Positions 47,245-59,861 of a DNA stretch of 64,000 bases are shown piece after piece. The notes beneath the pieces were generated by a model that had not been told where the DNA came from, made no database searches, and worked only from the letters and a program-made list of their open reading frames with translations. Positions within the stretch are counted from its first letter, which is position 1. Every line of letters begins with the position of its first letter. A program made the translations under genes and the position numbers. The stretch comes from Chrysopilus asiliformis (lineage: Eukaryota > Arthropoda > Insecta > Diptera > Rhagionidae), in the NCBI GenBank assembly GCA_964034945.1, contig OZ035962.1:19490530-19554529 (forward strand), written 5' to 3'.

Positions 47245-49123
47245 TTACGGTTCTTGAGATATTTGAAAAAATAATATTTTTCACATATTTTTTCTAAAAT
47301 TAAATATTGCAGAGGAAAGTTTTATATTGATCACAATTGAAATTTGTTCATGATTGTGGTTTAAATTTTCTGTGTATTTTACATTCTCTTATTTATGTTG
47401 AGGTACTAATAAATAAATATACAATACCTATTCAGGGTTGTTATTATTTTCCCCAGCCCACTGAAGAAAACCAAAAAAAATCGCATTAAAACACCATAAA
47501 AACCCAGTAAAACCTAATATTTGGTTTTAATTGTCGATATTAGATAAAAATAAGTAAATTTCATTTAAAAAGTAAAAATTCCACATGAAATCTACTAGTG
47601 GGAAAATTGTTCTTGAGTGGTGTGTGGTGTTTAATAATAATAATTCAGAAAATGATTTTTTTTATAGTTTCAGGGGAACACTCTTTAATGCTGAATACCG
47701 AAGCACATTAACGATTAAAAATACACTTGCAAGAAATAGAATCCAAGAGTTTTCTGATTAAAATTTGACATCCCACCTTATGTACTGAATTTTCCTAAAT
47801 ATTTGAAAAGTACCAGAAACTTTTTTTTGAAAGGTATAAAAGAAAATATAAATCTATTCTACAAAAAATGTTGCGCATAATAAAGAAAGTAAAAGTACCT
47901 ATTGCAGTGGACATAGTGTATACCACTCTCAACATGTATTGTAACATTTTTACATTGTACTCAAATGCAAAAATCAACACATTAATAATGTATTTTATTG
48001 AAAAAAAAAAAAAATGAAAATTCGCTGTCAAATAGCGATACACTAATGCCAAAAATATCAAATTTCATAAAATGGTTAATGTTGTGCACTTGCAAATAAA
48101 TAATCATAATAAATCAGAATCTTAAATACTACTATTTAGACTTTTACTAATTAAAATTATATCATTTTTCCTAAAAAATAAATCGTTATAATCAAAGAAA
48201 CAAATTCAAAAGTGGACCCAAAATTACAAAAATGTAGCAAAATCATGTTATATAGAACTATGAAATTACAATAAAATTAAATAAATGTTTTTATATGACA
48301 ATTTAGGATATGCTTTTCATTTAAAAGGAGTAGTTAAACATAAGGTCCGATTTAATAGTATAGGCATTCCAGCCTATTACGATAATCTCGAAGAGGCAAT
48401 TTACATTGCGATTGTTGTAATAAAACGAGAATGTAAGTATGAAAGCGACTCCGCCACTTGCACAAACGGAATTACAATTTGAGGGAAATTTTGTCAGATA
48501 GGGCAGTTTCCAGTTTTATGTTAATTTTGATTTTCCACATGTTGTAATCTAACCTTTAGTCCTGGACATTTCAGGCAAAATTCCAGTAATGGGCAGCAAT
48601 ATTCTTATACTGCCGTTTTTTATTAACATGACGCTCTAAAAAAATATTTTTTTTTACCGACAGCTTCTGGCACAGAAATTATCTTAAATGAGGTTGTACG
48701 TGACAAGCAGTAAAAGTATTTCTTTTTTTTATATTTTATTTAATGCCAACTCCTGCTTCTATCGAGGTATCGAAAATTTCCCCGTATTCGAATATAGTGT
48801 CCCCCATCCCAGCGATTCTAGTATGCATGAGCATATGCAATAAAGATACGGCGTACAGTAAATGTAAGTATGCTATAATTTGAGTTTATGTCCATTTTAT
48901 TTGGAATAAACGATTGACTTTAACACGACATCATGTGACTTCAATATATTGCAAATTTGGCTTAAATATATAATAACAGTATAGGAGTAGAATATTAATC
49001 AAATTCCGGATGAAAGGATAATGAAAAAAAAAACTGAAATTCTGCCGGGAAGTGCTGCAAGCTATGCTATTTCCGAGATATTTATCATGAAAATAGTAAA
49101 AGAAAATTCTAATATATATTTAA
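47245..49123. other. no gene recognised
   Basis: AT-rich; frames at 47795-48061 and 48285-48482 lack any family feature. Confidence 0.5.
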
Positions 49124-49326
49124 CTAGCTTGCAAACCCGTCGTTGCCGGGTTAAGTTTTTTGTCTAAGTTTTAGAATACGAAGAAAACCGGAAAGAACTT
49201 AAAAACTTTTTAATGGGTCTATGTTGGGGCTGGACCCCCGACGAACATCTATGCCAAATTTCAAGTCAATCGGTTCAGCCGTTTTTGCGTGAAAGAGGAA
49301 CAGACAGACAGACACCAACTCATTTT
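49124..49326 (-). mobile_element. short Helitron B8 joined to DINE-like A5
   Basis: Begins CTAGCTTGCAAACCCGTCG and hairpin, preceded by A (49123). It ends 'caccaactcattttta', where the normal tail is replaced by the A5 tip. Internally deleted compared with B7. Confidence 0.75.
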
Positions 49327-49917
49327 TATACCCGTATGGTGAAACCAAAGGGTATATTAACTTTGCCTTACCGTTTGTAACGCCAAGATCCCGTCATCAC
49401 ACATAAAAATGAATTACACCAGTGTATTTAGAATGATAAAAATAATTAATTTCTGCATGTCCGTCCGTCCGTCTGTCCGTCCGTCTGTCTGTCTGTCCAT
49501 CTGTCTGTCTGTCTGTCTGTTTGTCTGTGGCGCGGATTGCGGGCGCACGGATTGGGCTAGAGACTTGAAAGTTTGCACAGATCCGTTTTTCGTAAAATGC
49601 GAGGCTAAGTTCGTTAATGGGCAAAAATGGACCGTTAGGGGGGGTACCCCCCATACGAACGAAATCGTTTTTTGTGAATATCTCAAAAACGGTGCATCTT
49701 ATCAAAAAAGCCCAAGAACAAGAGTTATTTAGGATATGATTCTACATAAAACTCCCATACATCAAAATCCGATTGGAATAAATTTAAAAAAAATCTTATT
49801 TGAAAGTTTGACTTCAAATTGGAATTTTGGTATAACTGTTCGAATTTTGATACGAATATCACCATACGGGTCTCCAATGATTGCCAGATTGGCAATTATA
49901 GCTTTTGTTATGTTTTT
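49327..49917 (+). mobile_element. DINE-like element A5
   Basis: Starts TATACCCGTATGGTGAAACC. The longest core tract in the family (GTCCGTCCGTC/GTCTGTCTG, 49459-49527) and the 3' stem TTGCCA-GAT-TGGCAA are present. The open frames at 49397-49732 on both strands are shadows of the element. Confidence 0.75.
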
Positions 49918-50815
49918 TTATTTTAGTTTCTCATTAAAAATTAATTACTTTCATAACATCGTTTATTGAATCACAGAATCATTATTAATTCAATTTTTAG
50001 CATTTTTAATTATCAAGAATATTGTATAATACCAAAGTGTCCAATAAAATAAATCTACTAAATAGTATTTTAACCAAAAATGGAAATTTAGTGAAATATC
50101 AATTTGAATAATTTTCAATTCTAACTTAAAAGGTTGTCTATCATTCCATAATTGCCGATAGTCGCATAACCATCTAAATGAACATGTATGTGTGCCCATT
50201 CGAAATTTTCAAATTATGTACTATTATAGATAATGAATGCTCCATTTTTGACAAATCGGGGTATCGGGAAGAGAAATCAATGAGAACACGTATCTCAACA
50301 TTGAATAATAGGGATTTAGACTAACCACCATTCAATATAATAGCGCCAACTAAATGCAGTTAATAAGTTTTAGGGTTAAAGCATCAGTAATTTGTGCTGG
50401 AAATTAAATCAATGGTCAAATGTCGAGCCAAATAAAAGTGAAATATGCTGCTAATGATTGAGTTTATTAAGTGAAATGTGGCTAGGCCACAATACCGGGA
50501 CCAGACCCAATAGTCCCAGTATTCATCACTTTCAAATGAAGCCATTGATTTTTTCGCTTCAAAAGCCCATCATTGAATATGAATGAATTAAATGGACGAC
50601 TTTAATGATCTGATACGATGTGGTATATAAAGTATTGTAAGCGTGAAAAATTAGCCAGAAATTAGTTGAAGTGCACGCTTTTTACATTTCTAACATATAA
50701 AAAAGGTATTAAAATTCTCTCCGCACTTCCCCGGGAAATATACACATCGAATCAGTTCGATGAGTCCGCAATATGACCGACAAATTTTCGGTCTGTATGA
50801 ACCGAAAATCTGTAA
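49918..50815. other. no gene recognised; TATATAAAG at ~50623
   Basis: TATATAAAG is followed ~35 bp later by 'ttagccagaaattagttgaag', a promoter-like arrangement, but no open frame follows before MITE M10. Confidence 0.35.
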
Positions 50816-51260
50816 TGCCACGGTGACACGACGCTGTTTTGACAGCCGCTGGCTGCTCTTGGTTAGTAGCGCTTCGCGCTGGCAAGTAGCAACAGCAGCC
50901 AGCGTACTGAGAGGGTTCACACGATTTATACTTTAGTAGCGCTGGAAAGTAGCAAAACATTTGAATCTGGGAGATTTTTTAAATAATAAACGTAACACAT
51001 AAATTTAAATAAATAAACGAAAACTAACAACTTACAATAAACAAACTTTACCACTTATCAGACTTTTGGCAGCTCAGAAACCCCGTGATCCCTAGTAGCG
51101 CTGGCAAAGTAGAACGGTCTCCACTTCAATAGCGTTGCTAAAATCATCACGCTTTTGCTGGTAGTAGCAACGCACTAGGGTTCACACGGTGCTGCTGAAA
51201 CGGCTGCTAACAGCCAAACAGCCACTAGCGCTGGCAAAACAGCGTCATGTGACCACCGCA
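50816..51260. mobile_element. TWA-flanked MITE M10 (445 bp) with repeated 'agtagcgctggcaa' units
   Basis: Tips TGCCACGGTGACACGACGCT and AGCGTCATGTGACCACCGCA, TAA on both sides (50813-50815, 51261-51263). The unit AGTAGCGCTGG(C/A)AA(A)GTAG recurs at about 50874-50889, 50935 and 51094, and GCAGCC/GGCTGCT occurs in both orientations. Frames on the minus strand are not genes. Confidence 0.85.
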
Positions 51261-52680
51261 TAAGATAGACTTGTATCAGCAAACCTTAGACAATATTTAA
51301 TGTGTTTTTTTTTGCATTCGAAAGCTGTTGTCGTCCTATACATCGCGATTTTAGAAAAAATGAATCCTTTTCGACAAAATTGTAAATATGTTTCCTATTT
51401 GTAATTTTGATGTATGAAAGTTTTGTAGTTACGTGTGCTGATCATGTAAACACTGCTGTTTTTTTTGGACAATGGCAAAAAAATACCCATTAGTATGGGG
51501 AAGGGTGGAAGGAATGGTTATATGCATTTTTCCAGAATAGCTCATAATTTTCGAAACATTTTCAAAAAAAAAAACAAAAACAGAAATTTTCAACAAACTT
51601 ATTTTTTTTAATATATTGAGAATTGTTAGAGATACGTTAAACTGTTGAAGCAAGAAATGTAGGTACATTTATATAGGGTAGACCGAGTATAGTCTACTTT
51701 ATAAAAGTTTTACTGTAATTGTTTCAGGTGTAGTAAAGACGTTTTTGGTTGGTTTATTCAATTGTGTTTCTTAGTCAATCTTTTATTTTGACTAATTATA
51801 AGTATTTCAAATATTTTTTTTCATTTTAAAAAAAGTTCTTCGATGAGTCGACTAACCCCGTGTCTGGGGCTTGTTGACTCTTTGAACGGGGTTATTTGAC
51901 TCTATACTTTTTATGGGGAAATGTGTTGGAACATGTTAAAAAACTATAGTAATTCTGAAAAAATATATTCTTTAAAAAATTAATAACATTTCAGATTAAC
52001 ATAAATAAAATTTCATATAATTAAAAAAAATAAAATTAATTAACAAAAAAATATAGATAATTCATATCAAGTCATTTAACCCCAGTATACTGTGAGTCAA
52101 CTAGCCCCAAGCCGCCATTTTATTTTTAACACACTCGTGAAAAAAATGAAAAAGTAGGGGTCAGAAAATGCTTCACTAACTTGTTAACTCATACATAAAT
52201 TTTCACTTGAAATCACTGACGAGTTCAATACAATGAAAGTGTAAGCTACAAAGCAATTTAATTAACAAGAAAAAAAAAATTACTCGCACGCTTGCAATTT
52301 CGTTTTTTCCCCTCACAGTTCGTTCCAAGAGCACTGTGGTCTAACGACATTGGTTCACTGATAGCTGTCAGTCGACTGAATAAACAGTCCAATTCACGCA
52401 GCTTTGTTCTCAACCGTGGTTGACTTAACCGCAATGAGTCTACTTACCCCTATAGCCAACTGGGCCCGGCCAGCCCTACTATTTATTTTATTATATTCAT
52501 TTTTTTTTTCAAAAGTGCATAGTTTTTGAGAAGTTTTAAAAAAATTGTGTTTAAAAAAATATTGTATAGGAGGTACCCGTTATAGCTATCGTTATTGTTC
52601 CAAAAGTTGTCAGAAAACTACAATTTTCCTAAAAATTATTTACAAAAAATTTCAAGTTGCTAGGTCAACGCGTTATTGAG
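51261..52680. other. no gene recognised
   Basis: AT-rich with a few 'gagtcgactaaccccgtgtc' / 'gagtctacttacccc' repeats (51844, 52436) that look like one diverged dispersed repeat. Confidence 0.45.
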
Positions 52681-52792
52681 TTATTTAAGATACGTAAAAC
52701 AGACAGACCAACAGATAGAAAGACAGACAGACCGAGAGATTGACAGACCGACCAAGAGATTGACAGACCGACCGACCGAGAGACAGACATTG
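52681..52792. repeat. GACA/GACC microsatellite tract
   Basis: 'acagacagaccaacagatag' then repeats of 'attgacagaccgacc'. It is preceded by 'caaaaaatttcaagttgctaggtcaac', so it is the tail of a microsatellite-bearing dispersed repeat like A-D. Confidence 0.7.
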
Positions 52793-52793
52793 A

Positions 52794-53064
52794 CCGCATT
52801 CACACGATAAGTTTTTTGATTCATGAATCACGGAAATTCTCTTTTAAACATTCACGAATCATTCACGGGCATTTACACGAGAAATGTTTTGACGTGCGTC
52901 TTTTTGACGTTTATGAAAGTTTTTGTCGTAAATTAACACGGACTTGCAATAACTTATGGTGAATCAAAAGTTGGAATTCACCAACTTCTCGCCCCTCCTA
53001 CATCTCGCCCCTTTTGCCGTCGCTTCGCCGTGACGTGAATCAAAAAACTTATCGTGTGAATTCG
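52794..53064. mobile_element. inverted-repeat MITE M11
   Basis: Tips CCGCATTCACACGATAAGTT and AACTTATCGTGTGAATTCGG, with ~29-bp arms. Inside are 'gtgaatcaaaagttgg' and 'cacgaatcattcacgggc' copies. It follows the same tip pattern as M1-M10, but no TWA duplication is visible. Confidence 0.7.
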
Positions 53065-55349
53065 GACATGCCTAGAGAGATGCACGGACACCCTCATAAT
53101 TTTGACTGAAACGGATTTCGTACTGATCAGAAAGTTTTTATCTGCCCCTTCTCTCGAGTTGGTCTCCGTCATAAATACAATAATTTCCCTTTATATAAGA
53201 GGAAAGTAAAAACATGAATACGTTCGGGTACATAGTTCTTGTGAAAAAAAAGGAAATCAAACTATTTTATAATGAGGAATCGTAACTATTACCTACTACA
53301 ACAGTTAAGTTCAATTACAAAAATAGTCAATTTAACCACAAAGTAGTACATTTTATTTCTAAAAACAATTAAATTTGTTATAAAAACATCCGATTTTGAC
53401 TCCTTTTCTAATTGAAATTAACTATTTTAATAATTATAAAAAAGTTAAATGTACTTTTTATCTCCGTGTGTATGAAAAGTTTTTATCTCCGTGTGTATGA
53501 AAAAAAAAAACTCAATAAATAGGGCCTAAAAACTCCACTTAAGCCCGTAGATCTGCATAATATTTGTGTAAATAAATAAATACTTAATAAATGGTACTAC
53601 TTTAATTCCAAACGTTTTGTTCTCATTTACTGTCCTTGCTTGTAATATTATAGTAAGTAAATTGAATAAGATGAAAACGCTATTTTAAAAAGTATGATAT
53701 TATCGTTCTAATGCTCGACAGTCATTGTTTGCCCTTTTAATGTATTTTTGGAATGAAAACGACAATACAAAAAAAATTTTTTTTTCCTTAAGTTCCTTTA
53801 TTGACATTTAATGCTGTCGGTATGCGTCGTACCTAACATACTCGTATACCTATTAAACTGATGGTCTGGGATAAGAATAAAAACTGTAATTATGCCAATA
53901 AAGTGTCGAAAAAAAACCACACAGAGTATCAAATTTGACCAGAGATGTTAATGGCCAGGAAGCGTGCTTCTGTGACATTATGTGCATCGACAGGTGTCAA
54001 TAATAAATTAGATATCAATTGGTAATAACGTTATAAATATAATTCAGGAAGAAATATCAATATTAGGTCTTGTCATAGTAAAACTTCAATGTCATTTAAG
54101 CTGAAAAAGTCGAAAGTCCTTTTACTCAATTTGCCAATTCAAAAAACGAAGGACGCTAAAAAGCCAAATTTATGCTACTCGACTGGGCCTTATTTATGTA
54201 AAGCTGTTGCTATTTTGTTATGTTGATGCGACAGTATATTGTATAAAGTTCTCAATGTATACCGAAAAATGTAATGGATACCCTTTTGTAAAATTTTATT
54301 ACACCATTCTGGAGGACAAGGCCAGGACGTCGACATCGGTTGAGTACTGAATCGACCTAACACCGACGGACGTAGGAAGAACCCATGGACCAGTCTGGAT
54401 GTATCATTAAAAGATGGCCAACGATTCGACCGTTTACGATTTAAGGGTCAACTTAAAGTTGAACATCACCATATACTCTCGTCTAACCAAAATGGAAAGT
54501 ATTTCCTGATTATGCTTTTACCAGCAAATATTTTATACTAAAACATAGAGCGGAAGCTCGGTATATTATGAGGCTCATTTTCTTTTGGTTAAATGACTTT
54601 AAAATGCCCTGACGACAATGTTATTAATATCCCGAAAACATTGTTAAAATTTATGGGCTTTTCATAATTTCGACACAGACTATATACAAAACGAAACCCA
54701 TATCGGGTTTAGCCAAATTAACTTTAAGTCACAATCAATATTTCAATACTTTTGTTTTGTACACATGAAATGGGACGTGACCGGAAATTGCGGCCAGTAT
54801 CCAAAAAGTTAACTCGGTTTTACAATTTTAAATAAGCATTTAAGGTTCTTATTATAAATATAGTCCTACCAACTCTTTTTGAACAATAAGAGTATATTTG
54901 CGCTAAAATAAAAAGTATATTTGCGCCAAAAACAAAAAAAAATGTGAAAAAGTAGATGGATTTGTTCTGGAAATGTCGGTTGAATATGAAAATTTAACAT
55001 AAAAATGTATTGAAAAATAGAATCAAACCAATTTATCAATTTTAATCGCTTATCGTACATACTTTGTCTTTGGTTTCGACATGTCGGATTTTCGACATTT
55101 TCGGAAGCCAGCGGTTACTGGGTTGTTACGGGAGTTTAGCCGCTTAATATCATACATGTCCTGGTTCGCACTTTTTCGCTGTAACTGCGGCTCCGCAGTA
55201 GCTCCGACTGAGTTTTGATAAAATTATAGAAATCCATGCAAGTGTATTCCAAATTCACTGTCACAGTCAAAATGGATTTCAACGTCGAAACCTGGAGAGC
55301 AGAGTGCTCCTGTTTCCAAATATTCTTCGGTTTTGAAAACACAGGTTTA
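53065..55349. other. no gene recognised
   Basis: AT-rich. A tandem 'gtttttatctccgtgtgtatgaaa' occurs twice (53457-53500). 54300-54480 is more GC-rich but no frame is recognisable. Confidence 0.45.
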
Positions 55350-55451
55350 ATCCAAGCTTACGATCCAGGAAAACAAACACCAATCTCAATGATTTGCAAA
55401 AATTCAAATCATTGAGATTGGTGTTTGTTTTCCTGGATCGTAAGCTTGGAT
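55350..55451. repeat. perfect 47-bp hairpin with 8-nt loop
   Basis: Arms 55350-55396 and 55405-55451 are exact reverse complements (outer ATCCAAGCTTACGATCCAGG; loop CAAAAATT). No target duplication or known element tip. Confidence 0.95.
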
Positions 55452-55469
55452 GCACGTGCGGAATGTCTA

Positions 55470-56238
55470 ATGGAGAGTGGCGTAATCACGGACGTGGGGT
55501 AATCTCGGACACGTTCGTTTAGCTATGTTAAAAAAGGATAGAAAATATTTCGAGTAATACAATCGTAAGTCGATCCCGAACGAAGTGCCAGACAAAGAGT
55601 AGGGAAGTGAAAATGTACTCACCGTACAAGGTATGTTAACTTTATATTTTTTCAACAATTTAATATAATTTTTGAGTAAAGTTAAAGATGTGTAAAATAC
55701 TTAAAGTGTATAATATAGAAACCCAGTATTTTTTATATGAATTAAAGTCCAATTCAACAATGTTTTTAAGGGCTTGCTGCATGAACCACGCGATTCTGAC
55801 CTCAAATAAAAATATAGTTTTGTGTTACTGTGTGTGTTGGGTAATGGCGGACGATTTCAGTGGGGTAATCCCGACCATCGGTATTGACGCCTAAACAATC
55901 AAATTATTATATTTTATTTTATAATTTATTTCCAGCATTCGACTGCTGCGGGCTGATGGTAATAATGATGAATTTTGATTAGTATCATTGTTAATAAATA
56001 AAAACATGCTATACTATTGCTATTATATATAAATGTGGAAGTTTTGCTTTGCTTGTTCTCTGCTTTCTGCTCTGTACCTACATGAACTTGTTGTTAATTA
56101 AAAATATTTATACCTACTCAAATATCTTTCAGATGCCACGGAAATACCAAAGAAAGACAGAGACCAAATACAAATTAGACACTGTCCGTAATTACCCCAC
56201 GTGCTGTGGGGAATCCCGGAAACCAAGTTTTTTTTTGT
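55470..56238. mobile_element. unclassified element with GTGGGGTAATNNCGGAC motifs and pogo-like N-terminus
   Basis: Motif copies: 'gtggggtaatctcggaca' (55495), 'gtggggtaatcccgacc' (55860), 'tgtccgtaattaccccac' (56185), and one inside the palindrome arm, 'ttcgcaattaccccactctc' (57530). After a good acceptor (tctttcag at 56132) a short frame begins MPRKYQRKTETKYKLD, which resembles the first residues of pogo/Tigger transposases in insects. It breaks off at once. A transposon with GGGGAGAGTGGGG-type ends is possible; limits are uncertain. Confidence 0.35.
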
Positions 56239-57761
56239 TTCATTAATATTTGTTTTTCTATTAAAAATTTATCTATGTTGACTTTAAAAATTTAAAGTTT
56301 ATAAGTTTAAGTAAAATTTAAGTAATAAATGACATTATATAACTTCATCTGGGGCTTTATCATGTATCTCGGATCGAAAATCAAATCGACTCGAACGCCA
56401 TACTCGAAAACGAATTGCATTGGCATCATGTAACACTTTCGTTTCGAGCAAAATGTACTGCCATAAATTAATCGAAAACAAGGAACCTGCTGGTAACTTG
56501 GAAATTTCGTGATTATATTTACTACTAATCCACACCTGCCATGAATGCCGTCAGTGTCGCTGTCATGTCTGATGTTATGTCTAGTGAAGATTGAAATGTC
56601 AGCTGTTACGACATAAAAGTCTAACATTTTTTGCTGACATCTTTGCTAACAGAAATCGTAACAGAAATGGAATTTAAGATGGCGGATTCTAATTTTTCAC
56701 GTGCAGAGTTGCTCCGTGTTATAAACGAATACTGTTTAAAAGTAATTTTTACAAAGAAATGATTTGAAAAATGCATCGTGGGGGCAGGAGGAGGCCGAAT
56801 TTCATTTTAGTGCGGAGATTTTAAAGAAAAAAGTGAAATCACAGATCGTCATATTTACTACTCTGAGTTGTTTATTGCTCAACGCATTTCTGGAACTGAA
56901 ATGTCATGCCAGAATCAGCAGCCCACCTACGTCACAACAGACTTTTCTAATGACATTTCTGCTAACATTTATGTCAGAGTTTCCGGCAGATCTGGATGGC
57001 GTGTTAGTGTCATTATTGAATAGTTGTAAATAATTTGCTGTTAGTTTTTTGCGTTTCCTTTTTTGTGAAATAAATGCCGGCAATTTAAAAAAATTGAAAT
57101 AAGAACCGGATAAAAGTGGTGAATGTGAAATAAGTGCCAGATAAAAGTGACGGAAGTGACGACAGCGTTTTCTATCCAAGAATAGTAAGAAAATTCAATT
57201 CATTTCGTTTAAAATCGTAAATAACTAAATATTATATGTTAGAGGCAACTTTTCTTTATTTTTAATAGATTTTCCAAGGAATTTAAATATGTTTTGCAAG
57301 AAATAAAATTCTTACATAAAAAAATCATTGAAATTACTTAAATTTTCCTTTCGAGTTTCATTTCCGACGACTGAAAAGTGTTCGAGCAAATTTCCGAAAA
57401 TGAATGACAAATATTTGATCGAATTCGAGTTAGCTGATACCGATTCAAACATTTCCGTGCATTTCATTTTCGATTCGAGTTCCCTGATAAGGCCCCTGGT
57501 TTTGTTTTATTTCATTTTTCCCTTAGGTGTTCGCAATTACCCCACTCTCCCCTATGTGTTTTAATATTCCCACCCAACGTTCATCAGTCGATAATTCTTT
57601 CGGAATCATCGTACAAAAGTCGTTCGTAGTGAACGGATACGTTTACTGTTGACATAACGTACGGTTGCAGGTTTTCTTGACACACTTTTTTTTCTAGCTA
57701 AAAAAGACTTCTAAAAAGGACTGAAAAAGAACAAAGTAAAAGAGTAAAATCAAACATATGA

Positions 57762-58290
57762 AAAGCTACAATTGCCTGGACCAATCGTCAAATACTCTAA
57801 ATGATGACAGGCAAAATGTTTATTAACAAAAAACCATTTGTATAGGAGAGGGGAAAAGGTGTGGTCCGATCTCATTTTGATGCATGGAACGGTTACGTAA
57901 AATCATATTCTAAACAGATTTTACCTTTATACGACTCACCGTTTTTGAGAAAATAAAAAAAAGTATGCAATTTGTATCGACGAGGGGAGAAAGAGTTGTT
58001 CAACTAAATTTTGATGTATAGATGAGTTATATAAATTATATTCTATCAATTTTTCGATACGATGCACAGTTTTCGAGAAAACAGGAAAAAAATATTCCAT
58101 TTGTTTAGGAGAGGGGGGAAGCAGTGGTCCGATTGGATTTCCATGTATGGATGAGTTATGTAAAGTCCTATTCTAAATACATTTTACCTTAATAAATTTT
58201 TCAATATGACTCGCCGTTTTCGAAAAAATTGCAAAAAACTGTTTCATTGGTATGGGGTGGGGGATGAAATGGTCCACTTTTGCCCGTTCA
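57762..58290 (-). mobile_element. DINE-like 'C' element C6, left palindrome arm
   Basis: Reverse orientation, 'catatgaaaagctacaattgcc' at the 3' end and three 'ggagaggggaaaaggtg'-type modules. It lacks the GTCC microsatellite half, so it is truncated. Confidence 0.65.
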
Positions 58291-58575
58291 AAAACTTACG
58301 TTGTAGCCAATATTCCATCTATAGACCAGTTTTAAAAAAGGGTGAGGGGGGGGGGGGGATATTAATGTTTCAAAATTAGTTGAAAAGTTCTCAAAAGTGC
58401 GTGCTAATAGCAGGGCCTAGCGAAGACCCATTTTCTACCATTCGTTTTTTCTTAAGGTCTACCGAAGTCCAGATATTTCCGTAAAATGCAAAATAACAAT
58501 AAAAAATTCTAAAAATAATCTTAAAACCTGATGTTACCTTTTTCCAATAAAGATTTGCTCCTAATTTTCACTTAA

Positions 58576-58803
58576 CCCTATTCCTGTCAGGCTGTGAATT
58601 TCGAACCAATATAGATGATTTAATACATGTTTTAACGCAAAATCAATTTAACAAAAAAACATAAAATTTATTCTATATAACAGTAGCGTAGTGACCAATA
58701 ATAAAATACATTAAATTGATTTTGCGTTAAAACATGTATTAAATCATCTATATTGGTTCGAAATTGAATAGTGACTCACAGTCACAGCCTGACAGGAATA
58801 GGG
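58576..58803. mobile_element. piggyBac-like hairpin MITE, left arm copy
   Basis: Tips CCCTATTCCTGTCAGGCTGT / ACAGCCTGACAGGAATAGGG, flanked by TTAA (58572-58575, 58804-58807). Arms of ~70 bp continue with 'gaaccaatatagatgattta'; the right arm has a short extra piece (ttgaatagtgactcacag). Confidence 0.85.
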
Positions 58804-59025
58804 TTAAAGCTATATTGTTGTATGTTTATACACTTCTTTGGCAACTGTGAGGATTTCAATTTAAGGGTGTATTTGACTGCACCATTCACCATTTTTCAAC
58901 TGCGTCGTTGATTTTTTTTCAAAGAACGCTGCACGAAAATGCCCCTTGACTAACTTTTGGGTTTCATTTTCGTTCTACCTGTATTAGAAAGGTATTTTGC
59001 TCTACACTCAGAAAAATGGAGGCTA

Positions 59026-59411
59026 ATGCTACAGTTACACGAATGACAAATTTGTCATTTTTTTCTTGTCATTATGTTAATTCCCGTGTAAATGGCATAA
59101 TTTTTGTAATTTTTTCTGTCAGAAAATGTCAATCTCTCATAAAAGAATGAACTTGTCCATTCTTTTATGCCAGATTGTCATTCGTACAAACGCAATATTA
59201 GTTATGACAAAAGTTGAATACTAAAGTTGTCATAACTAATATTGCGTTTGCACGAATGACAATCTGGCATAAAAGAATGGACAAGTTCATTCTTTTATGA
59301 GAGATTGACATTTTCTGACAGAAAAAATTACAAAAATTATGCCATTTACACGGGAATTAACATAATGACAAGAAAAAAATGACAAATTTGTCATTCGTGT
59401 AACTGTAGCAT
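59026..59411. mobile_element. hairpin MITE at the palindrome centre (same family as M1)
   Basis: 386 bp, same loop and arms as M1 (5877-6262) apart from about 2-3 bases (ACAGTTACACG for ACATTTACACG at both tips; gtacaa for gtgcaa). The flanks are inverted, not direct: ...GGCTAA on the left and TTAGCC... on the right, because the surrounding DNA is itself palindromic. Confidence 0.92.
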
Positions 59412-59633
59412 TAGCCTCCATTTTTCTGAGTGTAGAGCAAAATACCTTTCTAATACAGGTAGAACGAAAATGAAACCCAAAAGTTAGTCAAGGGGCATTT
59501 TCGTGCAGCGTTCTTTGAAAAAAAATCAACGACGCAGTTGAAAAATGGTGAATGGTGCAGTCAAATACACCCTTAAATTGAAATCCTCACAGTTGCCAAA
59601 GAAGTGTATAAACATACAACAATATAGCTTTAA

Positions 59634-59861
59634 CCCTATTCCTGTCAGGCTGTGACTGTGAGTCACTATTCAATTTCGAACCAATATAGATGATTTAATA
59701 CATGTTTTAACGCAAAATCAATTTAATGTATTTTATTATTGGTCACTACGCTACTGTTATATAGAATAAATTTTATGTTTTTTTGTTAAATTGATTTTGC
59801 GTTAAAACATGTATTAAATCATCTATATTGGTTCGAAATTCACAGCCTGACAGGAATAGGG
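59634..59861. mobile_element. piggyBac-like hairpin MITE, right arm copy
   Basis: Mirror image of 58576-58803, TTAA flanks at 59630-59633 and 59862-59865. Confidence 0.85.

Noticed and set aside
49397..49732. Overlapping frames of 90-107 aa on both strands
   Set aside because: Same MGGTPPNGPF-type translation appears in A1, A2, A4 and A5; it is a shadow of the DINE-like element.
52794..53064. M11 as a full member of the TWA-flanked set
   Set aside because: The tips fit the pattern but the 3-bp flanks (tga / aca) do not match, so it is listed as an inverted-repeat MITE only.
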